A DNA stretch of 25,788 bases from assembly GCA_047614005.1 (NCBI GenBank), contig JBLHIK010000009.1:1-25788 (forward strand), written 5' to 3'. The DNA is from JBLHIK01 sp047614005 (GTDB lineage Bacteria; Patescibacteriota; Minisyncoccia; Phycocordibacterales; UBA1006). The position numbers were made by a program, and so were the translations under genes. The notes beneath the pieces were generated by a model. It searched no databases. It saw only the letters and a list, made by a program, of their open reading frames with translations, and was not told the origin of the DNA. Every line of letters begins with the position of its first letter. The first letter of the stretch is position 1. Positions 13,949 to 21,661 of the stretch are shown here, one piece after another.

Positions 13949-14632
13949 ATGAAAACATTATTTCACTCTGTTACAAAAGAAGATAAAAAAACTGCAATAG
14001 AAAAGCTCGTTTCTGACAGTACTCCTAGTTCTGATTTTTTCGCGATGATGATATGTAGCGTACTGATTGCTACACTGGGTTTACTTACTGATTCTGTGGC
14101 TATTGTAATAGGTTCTATGCTTATTGCTCCATTGCTCTATCCTGTACTTTCTATTGGTATGGGTATAGTGATGGCAGATCATGCTTTGATTGTTCGCTCA
14201 GTCAAAACTCTCCTTAAAGCAAGTGTCTTTGCTATTGTTGCTGGAGCTCTTTTGACTCTTCTTTTTTCAAATTTCTATCTTGGTGTTACAGGAGAACTTC
14301 AAGCTCGTACACTTGCATCTCTCCCCTCAATAGCTATAGCAATCATAGCTGGTTTTGCAGCATCTCTCGCTTTTGTAAAACCAAAGCTCAATGAAATGCT
14401 ACCAGGAGTTGCAATAGCCATCGCTCTTGTGCCACCTTTAGCTACTATTGGTGTTGGTCTCGCCCGACTAAATTTCTCTCTTGTTACAGGGGCATTGCTT
14501 CTCTTTGTGGTAAATGTAGTGGGTATTGTTTTAGCAAGCATGGTGGTATTTTCCCTCATGAATTTCTATCCAGAGAAGAAAGAAACAGACAAAATCATCA
14601 AAGAAGCTGATGCAGAAAATCTAAAAGAATAA
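13949..14632 (+). CDS. DUF389-family integral membrane protein
   Basis: This 227-residue membrane protein matches the DUF389 family by its hallmark segments: DFFAMMICSVLIATLGLL, then DSVAIVIGSMLIAPLLYPVL, and later LPGVAIAIALVPPLATIG. About six membrane helices are visible between residues 28 and 205. The ends are hydrophilic and face the cytoplasm: an N-terminal helix with KEDKKTAIEK and an acidic C-terminal tail. The biochemical role of the family is not established. It is 28 nt downstream of the M3 peptidase, with a weak promoter of its own. The family call is confident; the function is unknown. Confidence 0.88.
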   Translation: MKTLFHSVTKEDKKTAIEKLVSDSTPSSDFFAMMICSVLIATLGLLTDSVAIVIGSMLIAPLLYPVLSIGMGIVMADHALIVRSVKTLLKASVFAIVAGALLTLLFSNFYLGVTGELQARTLASLPSIAIAIIAGFAASLAFVKPKLNEMLPGVAIAIALVPPLATIGVGLARLNFSLVTGALLLFVVNVVGIVLASMVVFSLMNFYPEKKETDKIIKEADAENLKE

Positions 14633-14660
14633 AATACACCATGCTCTTTATAAAATATAG

Positions 14661-14666
14661 TATAAT
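14661..14666 (+). promoter_or_regulatory. candidate -10 box of the Cys-rich-tail gene
   Basis: A perfect TATAAT lies in a very AT-rich stretch, 43 nt before the ATG at 14710. No TGn and no clear -35 are seen. If used, the mRNA would have a leader of about 35 nt, unlike the leaderless neighbours. Confidence 0.45.
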
Positions 14667-14709
14667 AAACACAGCTGGTCGAAATTAAAACATAGTTTTA
14701 AATACAAAT

Positions 14710-15303
14710 ATGAAAAAAACAGTTAAAGTTTTAAGCATTATATTTATTCTCATTGGTATTCTTGGTTTCGTGAAAGGACTTGTTCCTGAAGGAAAGCTGC
14801 TAGGTATCTTTGAAGTAGATGCAATGCATAATGTTATTCACTTGCTTTCAGGTATTATAGGTCTTGTTGCTGCTCGCACTAAGTGCGGTGCAAAAAAGTT
14901 TGCAATGATCTTTGGTATCATATATCTTATTGTTGCTATTATTGGTTTTGTAAATGGAGGAGATATCTTCCTTACAAACGTAAATGGTGCTGATAATATA
15001 CTTCATCTTGTTCTTGCTATTGTCCTTCTTTCTCTTGGAATGTGTAAATGTTCTCAAGGTGGGAAATGCAGTACTGGAATGTGTGGAGCTGAGAAATGTT
15101 GCTCAGACGGTACATGTACTGAATGTGATACAAAACAAACAGAAGGTATGTGTTGTTCAGATGATACATGCCCAAAGTGCGTTGAAAAACAAGCAAACGA
15201 GACGTGCTGCTCTGATGGTACATGTTCAAAATGTATGGTTTTGGATGAAGAGCCAATGTCTTCTGAAGAATCAACGGATTCTACTGAAGAGCGAATGATG
15301 TAA
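14710..15303 (+). CDS. DUF4383-like membrane protein with cysteine-rich repeat tail
   Basis: This 197-residue protein has two parts. Residues 1-115 form about four membrane helices resembling DUF4383 proteins: LGIFEVDAMHNVIHLLSG and, later, NGADNILHLVLAIVLL, each with a conserved His near the helix start. From about residue 115 the chain is hydrophilic and packed with cysteine, about 16 in 65 residues. It includes two full 18-residue repeats and a partial third, each starting CCSDxTCxxC. The tail ends in a Ser/Glu-rich acidic stretch. Clustered CC and CxxC pairs suggest metal binding or disulfide-rich structure; which one depends on whether the tail faces in or out. It is followed by a strong terminator, so it is likely a single-gene unit. 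Confidence 0.8.
   Translation: MKKTVKVLSIIFILIGILGFVKGLVPEGKLLGIFEVDAMHNVIHLLSGIIGLVAARTKCGAKKFAMIFGIIYLIVAIIGFVNGGDIFLTNVNGADNILHLVLAIVLLSLGMCKCSQGGKCSTGMCGAEKCCSDGTCTECDTKQTEGMCCSDDTCPKCVEKQANETCCSDGTCSKCMVLDEEPMSSEESTDSTEERMM
15097..15234 (+). repeat. 54-bp tandem repeats coding for CCSDxTCxxC units
   Basis: Units at 15097-15150 and 15151-15204 are 54 bp each, and a partial unit of 30 bp follows at 15205-15234. Each begins with two Cys codons then SDGTC or SDDTC, and ends with a Cys two residues later. The spacing is exactly 18 residues between units. Confidence 0.85.
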
Positions 15304-15330
15304 TAGTTCCGGAATTATTACATACTCTAC

Positions 15331-15360
15331 AAAACACCTCGAAAGAGGTGTTTTGTTTTT
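15331..15360 (+). terminator. strong intrinsic terminator
   Basis: AAAACACCTC (15331-15340) pairs perfectly with GAGGTGTTTT (15345-15354) around a GAAA tetraloop and is followed by GTTTTTT. It ends the Cys-rich-tail gene. An in-frame TTG at 15353 and an ATG at 15362 of the next gene fall in or just after it. Confidence 0.9.
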
Positions 15361-15379
15361 TATGATACACTTAAAAAAT

Positions 15380-16198
15380 ATGAGTATGAAAAAATCTGTA
15401 AAAAAGAAATTTCAAGATAAGATATGGAAATTTTATGAGAAAAATAAGAGAGATACATTGCCATGGAGAAAAAATATAACACCATATCGTATAGTAGTTT
15501 CAGAAAGCATGCTCCAACAGACGCAAGTTGCCAGGGTAGAGCAGTATTTTCGTAGGTGGATAAAGAAATATCCCACATGGTCTTCTTTGGCGAGAGCAAG
15601 ACAATCAGATGTATTAGCCCTGTGGCAGGGACTGGGTTATAATTCTCGTGCATTGAGATTACATGCTCTGTCTGTCATTGTGAACGAACAATATAAAGGA
15701 AGGATACCTCATGATGACATTTCACTTTTGAAGCTACCAGGTATTGGTCCGTATACAAAAGGTGCTATACAGTCCTTTGCTTTTGATATGAAAGATGTTT
15801 TTATAGAAACAAATATACGTACTGTTTTTATATATGAATTCTTTCCCCATGAAGATGAGGTGCAAGATAAAGATATACTTTCCCTTATAGAGCAGACGTT
15901 GCCCTTAGAGAATTTCCGAGAATGGTATTGGGCTCTGATGGACTATGGAGCATATTTAAAAAAAGAGGGAGTAGTAACTCATCGCAAGAGTAAACACTAT
16001 AAAAAACAATCAAAGTTTGAAGGTTCAAAAAGGCAAATACGAAGTGGCGTATTGAAGTACTTTCTTGAGAACAAGGAATGTTCCAAAGAGAAACTTAAAA
16101 AACTTTTTCCTGACGAGAGACTTTCTTCTGTGTTGAAAGATATAGAAAAAGAAGGATTTATATATTCAGATGAAGATAATTTTTACATAAGGAATTGA
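15380..16198 (+). CDS. mutY: MutY-like A/G-specific adenine glycosylase without iron-sulfur cluster
   Basis: MutY removes adenine mispaired with 8-oxoguanine. The family body is clear: LPWR (27-30), SESMLQQTQV with catalytic-type E42, LWQGLGYNSRALRLH (81-95) and the helix-hairpin-helix LPGIGPYTKGAI (119-130). Three features are unusual. The conserved catalytic Asp of the HhH-GPD superfamily is Glu here (E143 in FIETNIR). The four-cysteine [4Fe-4S] loop is absent, replaced by a Lys/His-rich stretch (THRKSKHYKKQ). The C-terminal 8-oxoG-recognition domain is replaced by about 65 residues resembling a winged helix. At 272 residues it is far shorter than usual MutY (about 350). ATGs at 15362, 15380 and 15386 are possible; I chose 15380. 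I am confident of the family, less so of the exact activity. Confidence 0.85.
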   Translation: MSMKKSVKKKFQDKIWKFYEKNKRDTLPWRKNITPYRIVVSESMLQQTQVARVEQYFRRWIKKYPTWSSLARARQSDVLALWQGLGYNSRALRLHALSVIVNEQYKGRIPHDDISLLKLPGIGPYTKGAIQSFAFDMKDVFIETNIRTVFIYEFFPHEDEVQDKDILSLIEQTLPLENFREWYWALMDYGAYLKKEGVVTHRKSKHYKKQSKFEGSKRQIRSGVLKYFLENKECSKEKLKKLFPDERLSSVLKDIEKEGFIYSDEDNFYIRN

Positions 16199-16257
16199 CT
16201 TTGAATGTCTTTTTATGGTACGTTTCTTTTGGTTAGTTATTTTACAAATATGTTTGT

Positions 16258-16296
16258 TTGGTTATTAAAGAAGATAGTGTCTTTTTTAATAACCAA
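16258..16296 (+). promoter_or_regulatory. long hairpin just before a small gene
   Basis: Arms 16258-16274 and 16280-16296 pair over 17 bp (one G-T pair) around a TAGTG loop. The stem starts TTGGTTATTAAAGAAGA. No T-run follows, so it is not a normal terminator. It ends 15 nt before the ATG at 16312, so it would sit in the leader and close to the ribosome entry. A role in mRNA stability or translation control is inference. Confidence 0.5.
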
Positions 16297-16311
16297 GTAA
16301 ACTCATAAAAT

Positions 16312-16596
16312 ATGATACAAGTACTAAAAGATATTAAGCAAGAATTTCCTACTGCTAATCACTATGAGAAGGAGGAGGGATGGAACCTAGAAGAAACAGC
16401 CATAAATGCAATGGAAAAATTTAATGAAAAAAATCCAAGTTTTTTATGGTTTAATGGCACAGCCTGTGGTATTGAAAAAAGTGATGACTCTTCGAGTCTC
16501 ATTAAGAGATGGTATGAGTGTCATACTTTATATAAAGAGAATTCTGGGGCAATGAAAATTGCAATGAAAGAATATATATCTAAATTTAAATCATAA
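16312..16596 (+). CDS. small unrecognised soluble protein
   Basis: I do not recognise this 94-residue protein. It is soluble, with no signal peptide or membrane helix. It is rich in Lys, Glu and Asn and probably mostly helical (IQVLKDIKQEF, ETAINAMEKFNEK, MKIAMKEYISKFKS). It has two cysteines (TACGIE and WYECHT) and several tryptophans. The ATG at 16312 is the first one after a strong leader hairpin, and no ribosome-binding site is seen. A bidirectional terminator follows 4 nt after the stop. The separate leader and terminator suggest an independently expressed gene. It is likely real because of its amino-acid composition and clean boundaries. Confidence 0.6.
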   Translation: MIQVLKDIKQEFPTANHYEKEEGWNLEETAINAMEKFNEKNPSFLWFNGTACGIEKSDDSSSLIKRWYECHTLYKENSGAMKIAMKEYISKFKS

Positions 16597-16600
16597 TAAA

Positions 16601-16632
16601 AAGCGTTCTTGCTTCACGAGAGCGCTTTTTTG
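16601..16632. terminator. bidirectional terminator between convergent genes
   Basis: AAGCGTTCTTG (16601-16611) pairs with CGAGAGCGCTT (16617-16627), with two G-T pairs and a CTTCA loop. TTTTTTG follows on the plus strand. On the minus strand the stem is followed by TTTTTATTATG. It serves the small plus gene ending at 16596 and the pseudouridine synthase ending at 16639. Confidence 0.85.
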
Positions 16633-16638
16633 TTTACC

Positions 16639-17355
16639 TTATTTTATATTTAATAGTGTTAAAAACTCTTTGAGCTCATCTCCTTTGATGAGTTTTAGTT
16701 GTCCTGCTTTTAATCTTCCGAGTGAGATGGTTTCAATGCGAATTCTTTTGAGCATGGTAACTTTACCACCACAAGCTCCACTCATTTTTCGAATCTGACG
16801 GTTTTTTCCCTCAGTAAGAATTATGTCGAAAGAAGTGTTGGTTACTTTTCGTATTTGTGTTGGTTTGGTGACGTATTTTTTTATACCAATATTTATAGTC
16901 ACACCGTTGCGCATTTTTTGTATAAAGGTGTTGGTGATATCTCTATCGATACTTACTCTATATTCTTTTTCAAATACCGTGTCTTTTCCCGTAAGAGCAC
17001 TCGTCACTCGTCCGTCATTGGTGAGAATAATGAGTCCTTCAGACTCTTTATCGAGTCTTCCTACAGGGAAGAGGCTCTTGTCTTGCATATCATTGAGAAC
17101 GTCTTTTATCTCCTCTTCCTCGTCTTGTGCATTTACTGTTACGATCCCTCGTGGTTTGTAGTAGGCGCAATAGATATATTCGAGCTTATCTTTTCCTTCT
17201 ACTGTGACAGTATCTTTTTCTGCGTCTATCTTTTGACCTATAGTAGCTTTTTCTCCGTTTACAAATACAATACCTTTTTCAATAAGGGTATCAGCGCCAC
17301 GCCGTGAAGCGTAACCTTCTTTTTGTAAATATGTGTTGATTCTGATGAGTGGCAT
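16639..17355 (-). CDS. rRNA pseudouridine synthase, RsuA/RluB family
   Basis: This enzyme converts a specific uridine in rRNA to pseudouridine during ribosome assembly. The 238-residue protein has an N-terminal S4 RNA-binding domain (INTYLQKEGYASRRGADTLI, ending about residue 55). The catalytic domain contains YYKPRGIVTV, then PVGRLDKESEGLIILTNDG with nucleophile D102, and later EGKNRQIRKM. The layout is that of RsuA/RluB/RluE/RluF; which uridine is modified cannot be told from the sequence alone. The start is 1 nt after the stop of the MFS gene, so the two are translated from one minus-strand mRNA. It ends at a bidirectional terminator. Confidence 0.93.
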   Translation of the reverse strand: MPLIRINTYLQKEGYASRRGADTLIEKGIVFVNGEKATIGQKIDAEKDTVTVEGKDKLEYIYCAYYKPRGIVTVNAQDEEEEIKDVLNDMQDKSLFPVGRLDKESEGLIILTNDGRVTSALTGKDTVFEKEYRVSIDRDITNTFIQKMRNGVTINIGIKKYVTKPTQIRKVTNTSFDIILTEGKNRQIRKMSGACGGKVTMLKRIRIETISLGRLKAGQLKLIKGDELKEFLTLLNIK

Positions 17356-17356
17356 G

Positions 17357-18514
17357 TTATTGAGTATCCTTAAGTGATAGGAGCGCTAATGGTGATAGAA
17401 GTAGTATACAGCCGACTATTCCAAAGAGGGTAAATGTAGTACCAAAACTAAGAATAATACTAGCAATAAGTGGACCTATTGTCCATGCCAGAGGAGAAGC
17501 ATTTCGAAAGACGCTGACTGCACCAGTGTGTTCCTTGTCTATTTGCTTGAAAAAATAGCTTTCTGACATTATTTCTATAGAGGCTGCACCAATGCGCGTT
17601 CCAAAAAGCACAAGTGCAATAAGTACAGGAAGAGCTTGAGGGAGAAAAAATATACAAAGTGTTGCACCTCCCGCTATCAGAAAACCTGAGATAAGTAGCT
17701 CTTTTTCTCCAAATCTACTATCTGCTAATCTACCTAGTGGAATTTCTAATATAATAAAAGGGATAAGCATTATAAAAAATATAAATGAAATAGAGGTCCA
17801 TGGTAGTCCTAGAGTTATTCGAAGATGTAGAGGAAGATATATTGCCATTACTGAATAAAAAAGCTGCAAAATAAAACTAGCAAAAAATATAATACGTAAG
17901 TTTTTGTTTTTAAAATATTGAAAGTACTGCGTGAGAAAACCTTCTTTTTTTCGCACAGGGAGAGGTATATCTTTTATTTGTGAAATCACAATAAAAGCAA
18001 ATATATTCATACAAGCTCCTATTATATATATAGGAAGAAATCCGAAACTTCCTACAAGGAAACTTGCTCCTGCGGGTGCAATAAGCCAGGCAATGTTCAA
18101 AATAGTAAGATACGTTCCACGAGTACTTCCTGTTGTTGTGTTGTTGGAACGAAGCTCAAGATTCATATCAAGGGATAGATATATAATGATATTGATCGTG
18201 TAATATATGAGAAAAGCAGCAAGAGTAAATATGCCATGAGAAAGAGGAAGAAAAATAAGAAGAAGGGTACTCACTAGAAGGCATACTTTCATGATGTTTT
18301 TAGGGTGAACATCTCGTATTCTTGCAAATAGAAAAAGAGCAACAATAGAGGTGAGTGCTGAACACATATATAATATACCAATAAGTTTTGCAGATATAAA
18401 ACCTTCAAGGAAAGATGAGTTGATATATGCAGTGAGAGCTATGTGAAATGAAAAGAAAAAACCAGCGATATATAATATTCTCATGGGCTTGTTTCTTCTC
18501 ATTATAGTTTTCAT
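17357..18514 (-). CDS. major facilitator superfamily transporter
   Basis: From the start at 18514 this is a 385-residue membrane protein with about 11-12 hydrophobic segments in two halves, joined by a charged loop (KDIPLPVRKKEGF). The second half has the MFS motif-A form GRLADSRFGEKELL. A longer reading frame reaches 18583, but its first 23 residues read through a -10 box and look non-coding. The ATG at 18514 lies 6 nt after TATAAT and begins a basic, then hydrophobic N-terminus. The substrate is unknown. It is first in a two-gene minus-strand operon with the rRNA pseudouridine synthase and divergent from the DedA gene. Confidence 0.88.
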   Translation of the reverse strand: MKTIMRRNKPMRILYIAGFFFSFHIALTAYINSSFLEGFISAKLIGILYMCSALTSIVALFLFARIRDVHPKNIMKVCLLVSTLLLIFLPLSHGIFTLAAFLIYYTINIIIYLSLDMNLELRSNNTTTGSTRGTYLTILNIAWLIAPAGASFLVGSFGFLPIYIIGACMNIFAFIVISQIKDIPLPVRKKEGFLTQYFQYFKNKNLRIIFFASFILQLFYSVMAIYLPLHLRITLGLPWTSISFIFFIMLIPFIILEIPLGRLADSRFGEKELLISGFLIAGGATLCIFFLPQALPVLIALVLFGTRIGAASIEIMSESYFFKQIDKEHTGAVSVFRNASPLAWTIGPLIASIILSFGTTFTLFGIVGCILLLSPLALLSLKDTQ

Positions 18515-18520
18515 TTTTTT

Positions 18521-18526
18521 ATTATA
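18521..18526 (-). promoter_or_regulatory. -10 box of the MFS transporter gene
   Basis: On the minus strand TATAAT (18526-18521) is followed by AAAAAA and then the ATG at 18514. The 6-nt spacing predicts a leaderless mRNA. It is only 21 bp from the opposite-facing -10 of the DedA gene, so each promoter's upstream region lies in the other. Confidence 0.65.
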
Positions 18527-18544
18527 CCTCGAAATAATAAATAG

Positions 18545-18553
18545 TGATATACT
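18545..18553 (+). promoter_or_regulatory. extended -10 promoter of the DedA-family gene
   Basis: TGATATACT (TATACT at 18548-18553) lies 6 nt before the ATG at 18560. An out-of-frame ATG at 18556 overlaps the true start. The spacing again predicts a leaderless transcript. Confidence 0.65.
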
Positions 18554-18559
18554 GCATGA

Positions 18560-19243
18560 ATGATTGCAGAAACTTTTATACAAACTATTGGAGCATTTTC
18601 ATATGTGGGAGTATTTATTTTTTCCCTGTTGGCAAATATGGTTATGCCTGTTCCTGAAGAAGTGTTTCTTCTTATTGTTGGATATCTTGGTGGAATAGGA
18701 GTGGTAAAGCTTTGGATTTCAGGTCTGATTATATTTTGTGGGCTTACTATTTCTGATATTGTTCTCTATCATCTCTCAAGAGGGGCAGGTAAAATAGTAT
18801 CTTTTTTAAGAAAAAAACTCGTAGGTAAAGATAAAGATGCAAGTGAAATAAATATTTTTCGTCCTCATATAAATAAATTCATATTTTTCTCCCGCTTCTT
18901 TGTAGGATTTAGGTGGATTGGTCCTGTTCTTGCTGGCTCATTGCGTATTCCTAAAAAACAATTTCTTATTTATAACTCCCTCGCTCTTGTTGTCTATATA
19001 CCTTTTATGTTGTGGCTGGGGTACTTTTTTAGAAACAGGATAGAAGAACTTATCACTCGAAGTGATAATGTAAAATACTTTGTTTTGATAGCTATTGGTA
19101 TTATTGTATTGTTATTTTTTTCACGACGTATGGGAAAATATATGTTTGATAAAGCAAAAGCTCTCTTTGCAAGCAGTGTTGCTGGGCGTGTTCGAGGAGT
19201 TTTCTCTTCTTCCTCTTCTGAAATAACAATAGAAGAAGAATAG
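18560..19243 (+). CDS. DedA-family (VTT/SNARE-associated domain) membrane protein
   Basis: This 227-residue integral membrane protein belongs to the DedA family, members of which move lipid carriers or phospholipids across the membrane. It has the family's MPVPEEVFLL near residues 29-38, a second segment with DIVLYHLSRGAGK, and the hallmark FFSRFFVGFRWIGPVLAG around residue 112-130. About five membrane helices are visible, and the tail is Ser- and Glu-rich. The cargo is not known here. It is transcribed away from the MFS gene and 45 nt ahead of leuS, which has its own promoter. Together with the ligase-like and MurJ genes downstream it could serve envelope building. Confidence 0.9.
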   Translation: MIAETFIQTIGAFSYVGVFIFSLLANMVMPVPEEVFLLIVGYLGGIGVVKLWISGLIIFCGLTISDIVLYHLSRGAGKIVSFLRKKLVGKDKDASEINIFRPHINKFIFFSRFFVGFRWIGPVLAGSLRIPKKQFLIYNSLALVVYIPFMLWLGYFFRNRIEELITRSDNVKYFVLIAIGIIVLLFFSRRMGKYMFDKAKALFASSVAGRVRGVFSSSSSEITIEEE

Positions 19244-19273
19244 AGTACTCTTCTTTCCAATAGAACATCGTTC

Positions 19274-19282
19274 TGTTATTAT
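19274..19282 (+). promoter_or_regulatory. extended -10 promoter of leuS
   Basis: TGTTATTAT (TATTAT at 19277-19282) lies 6 nt before the ATG at 19289. TTTCCA at 19254-19259, 17 nt upstream, is a partial -35. A short inverted repeat AGAAC-ATC-GTTCT (19262-19274) lies between the boxes. Confidence 0.6.
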
Positions 19283-19288
19283 GTCTGT

Positions 19289-21643
19289 ATGAATGAGAGA
19301 TATGATCATAATGATATAGAAAAAAAATGGCAAGACATATGGTCAGAGCAATCTCTTTATGAGACAGAAGATATAAGTTCAAAAGAAAAATGCTATGTGC
19401 TCGATATGTTTCCATATCCTTCGGGAGAAGGGCTTCATGTAGGTCATCCTCGTGGATATATTGCGACTGATATATATTCTCGAATGAAACGTATGCAAGG
19501 ATACAATGTTCTTCATCCAATGGGGTGGGATGCATTTGGTTTGCCTGCTGAGAATTTTGCTATTAAAAATAAAGTTCATCCGAGCATTGCTGTAGAGAAA
19601 AATGTTGCGCGATTTAAAGAACAACTCTCTTTAATAGGTCCGAACTATGACTGGTCTCATGAGATCAATACTACTGATCCAGAATTTTACAAATGGACAC
19701 AATGGATATTTCTAAAAATGTATGAAAAGGGACTTGCATATGAATCGCATGAGCCTATCAACTGGTGTCCTACGTGTAAAACAGGCCTTGCTAATGAGGA
19801 TGTAGAATCTGACGGAACATGTGAGAGGTGTGATAGTGCTGTTGAAAAGAAACCTATGAGGCAGTGGGTTTTAAAGATAACAGACTATGCAGATAGACTC
19901 ATTTCTGATTTGGATACTTTGTCAAAATGGCCAGAGGGTGTAAAAGAAGCACAGAGACACTGGATAGGACGCAGCGAAGGGAGTGAGTTTGAATTTGCTA
20001 TAGAAAAGAGTGATATGAAAGTAATCGTATTTACAACGCGCGCTGAGACTCTCTTTGGTGTTACATATATAGTACTTGCCCCAGAGGGAGATTATGTGCA
20101 GTCACTAAAGGGTTCTATAAAAAACTGGAGTGAAGTAGAAGCGTTTATAAAAGACGTCGAAAATAAAAAAGATATTGAAAGAACAGCTGAAGGAAAAGAA
20201 AAAAACGGTGTAAGGTTAGAGGGGATAACAGCTCTTCATCCAGCAACAAAAGAACAGCTCCCTGTGTGGATTGGAGATTATGTTCTCGCTGGGTATGGTA
20301 CAGGTGCTGTTATGGCTGTCCCTGCTCACGATGAAAGAGATTTTGCGTTTGCAGAAAAATATTCATTACCATCTATTGATGTTGTTTCTACAGACGACGT
20401 ACTTGTTAATTCAGCTGACTTTAATGACTTAAATTCACTAGATGCAAAAGAAAAAATAACTGAAAAGTATGGACGAGTAAAAGTAACATATCGCTTGAAA
20501 GACTGGGTATTTTCTCGTCAGAGATATTGGGGAGAGCCTATTCCTCTTATTCATTGCGAAGATTGTGGAGTAATGCCTGTTCCAGAGAAAGACCTTCCAG
20601 TGGTGCTTCCTCAGATTGAAAACTATGAACCAACAGGAACAGGAGAGAGCCCACTTGCTGATATTGAAGAATGGGTACATGTAAACTGTCCGAAATGTAG
20701 TGGAAAAGCAAAAAGAGAAACAAATACCATGCCACAATGGGCAGGTTCTTCGTGGTACTACCTGAGATATATTGATCCTGTAAACAGTGATGCTCTTATT
20801 TCAAAAGAAAAAGAAAAATACTGGTCTCCTGTGGATGTATATGTGGGAGGTGATCACGCAACGCGACATCTTATCTATGCTCGATTTTGGCATAAATTCC
20901 TTTTTGATATAGGTGTAGTTTCTCATGATGAGCCATTTCCTCGGCTTGAATTTCTAGGATTTATATTGGCTGAAGATGGAAGAAAGATGAGCAAAAGATG
21001 GGGGAACGTTATCAATCCCGATGACATGATATCTCGTTTTGGCGCTGATGCTTTTCGTCTTTATGAAATGTTCATTGGTCCTTTTGAAAATACTGTTCCA
21101 TGGAGCACAGATGGTCTCGTGGGGACGAGGCGTTTTCTTGAAAAAGTTTGGAGATTATCTTTTAACCTAAAGGATAGTAGTGACGATATGTCTATCAAGG
21201 CACTTCACAAGACAATTAAAAAAGTCACAGAAGATATTGAAAACTTTAAGTTCAACACAGCTGTATCAGAATGCATGATAGCTGTAAATCTTTTTGAGAA
21301 AAACTCTATCAGTAGGGATGATTTTAAAATATTTCTTCGTATTCTTGCACCATTTGCACCTCACATGTGTGAAGAAATATATCATGATGTATATAAAGAA
21401 GAGGGTTCTGTGCATGTTTCATCGTGGCCAAGCTATGATGAGAGTAATCTCACTCAAGATACAGTGCAACTTCCTGTGCAGTTTATGGGAAAAGTACGTG
21501 GTACTCTAGAAGTAGAAAAAACAATAAAAGAAGAAGATGTACTGTCTCTTATTAGAGAAACCGATTCCCTTTCAAAATACCTTACTGGTGATATAAAACG
21601 CGTCATATATGTCCCTGGAAAGATCATAAATATTATTTTATAG
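19289..21643 (+). CDS. leuS: leucyl-tRNA synthetase
   Basis: LeuRS charges tRNA-Leu with leucine. The 784-residue protein has the class I signature HVGH (50-53) in MFPYPSGEGLHVGHPRGY and KMSKR (566-570) in GRKMSKRWGNVINPDD. A four-cysteine zinc module lies at about 160-183 (CPTC...CERC). The CP1 editing domain follows, with FTTRAETLFGVTY near 248 and AVPAHDERDFAFA. In place of the common TTRPDT it has TTRAET. An anticodon-binding helical domain and a short C-terminal domain (VQFMGKVRG to VPGKIINIIL) end the protein. It is shorter than the E. coli enzyme (about 860), consistent with loss of insertions. The start at 19289 matches a promoter 6 nt upstream. Confidence 0.96.
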   Translation: MNERYDHNDIEKKWQDIWSEQSLYETEDISSKEKCYVLDMFPYPSGEGLHVGHPRGYIATDIYSRMKRMQGYNVLHPMGWDAFGLPAENFAIKNKVHPSIAVEKNVARFKEQLSLIGPNYDWSHEINTTDPEFYKWTQWIFLKMYEKGLAYESHEPINWCPTCKTGLANEDVESDGTCERCDSAVEKKPMRQWVLKITDYADRLISDLDTLSKWPEGVKEAQRHWIGRSEGSEFEFAIEKSDMKVIVFTTRAETLFGVTYIVLAPEGDYVQSLKGSIKNWSEVEAFIKDVENKKDIERTAEGKEKNGVRLEGITALHPATKEQLPVWIGDYVLAGYGTGAVMAVPAHDERDFAFAEKYSLPSIDVVSTDDVLVNSADFNDLNSLDAKEKITEKYGRVKVTYRLKDWVFSRQRYWGEPIPLIHCEDCGVMPVPEKDLPVVLPQIENYEPTGTGESPLADIEEWVHVNCPKCSGKAKRETNTMPQWAGSSWYYLRYIDPVNSDALISKEKEKYWSPVDVYVGGDHATRHLIYARFWHKFLFDIGVVSHDEPFPRLEFLGFILAEDGRKMSKRWGNVINPDDMISRFGADAFRLYEMFIGPFENTVPWSTDGLVGTRRFLEKVWRLSFNLKDSSDDMSIKALHKTIKKVTEDIENFKFNTAVSECMIAVNLFEKNSISRDDFKIFLRILAPFAPHMCEEIYHDVYKEEGSVHVSSWPSYDESNLTQDTVQLPVQFMGKVRGTLEVEKTIKEEDVLSLIRETDSLSKYLTGDIKRVIYVPGKIINIIL

Positions 21644-21661
21644 GGGTATTCTAGAGTATTA

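Noticed and set aside
18515..18583. Longer N-terminus for the MFS gene
   Set aside because: It would span the gene's own -10 box and the start of the divergent DedA gene, and the residues do not resemble a transporter start.
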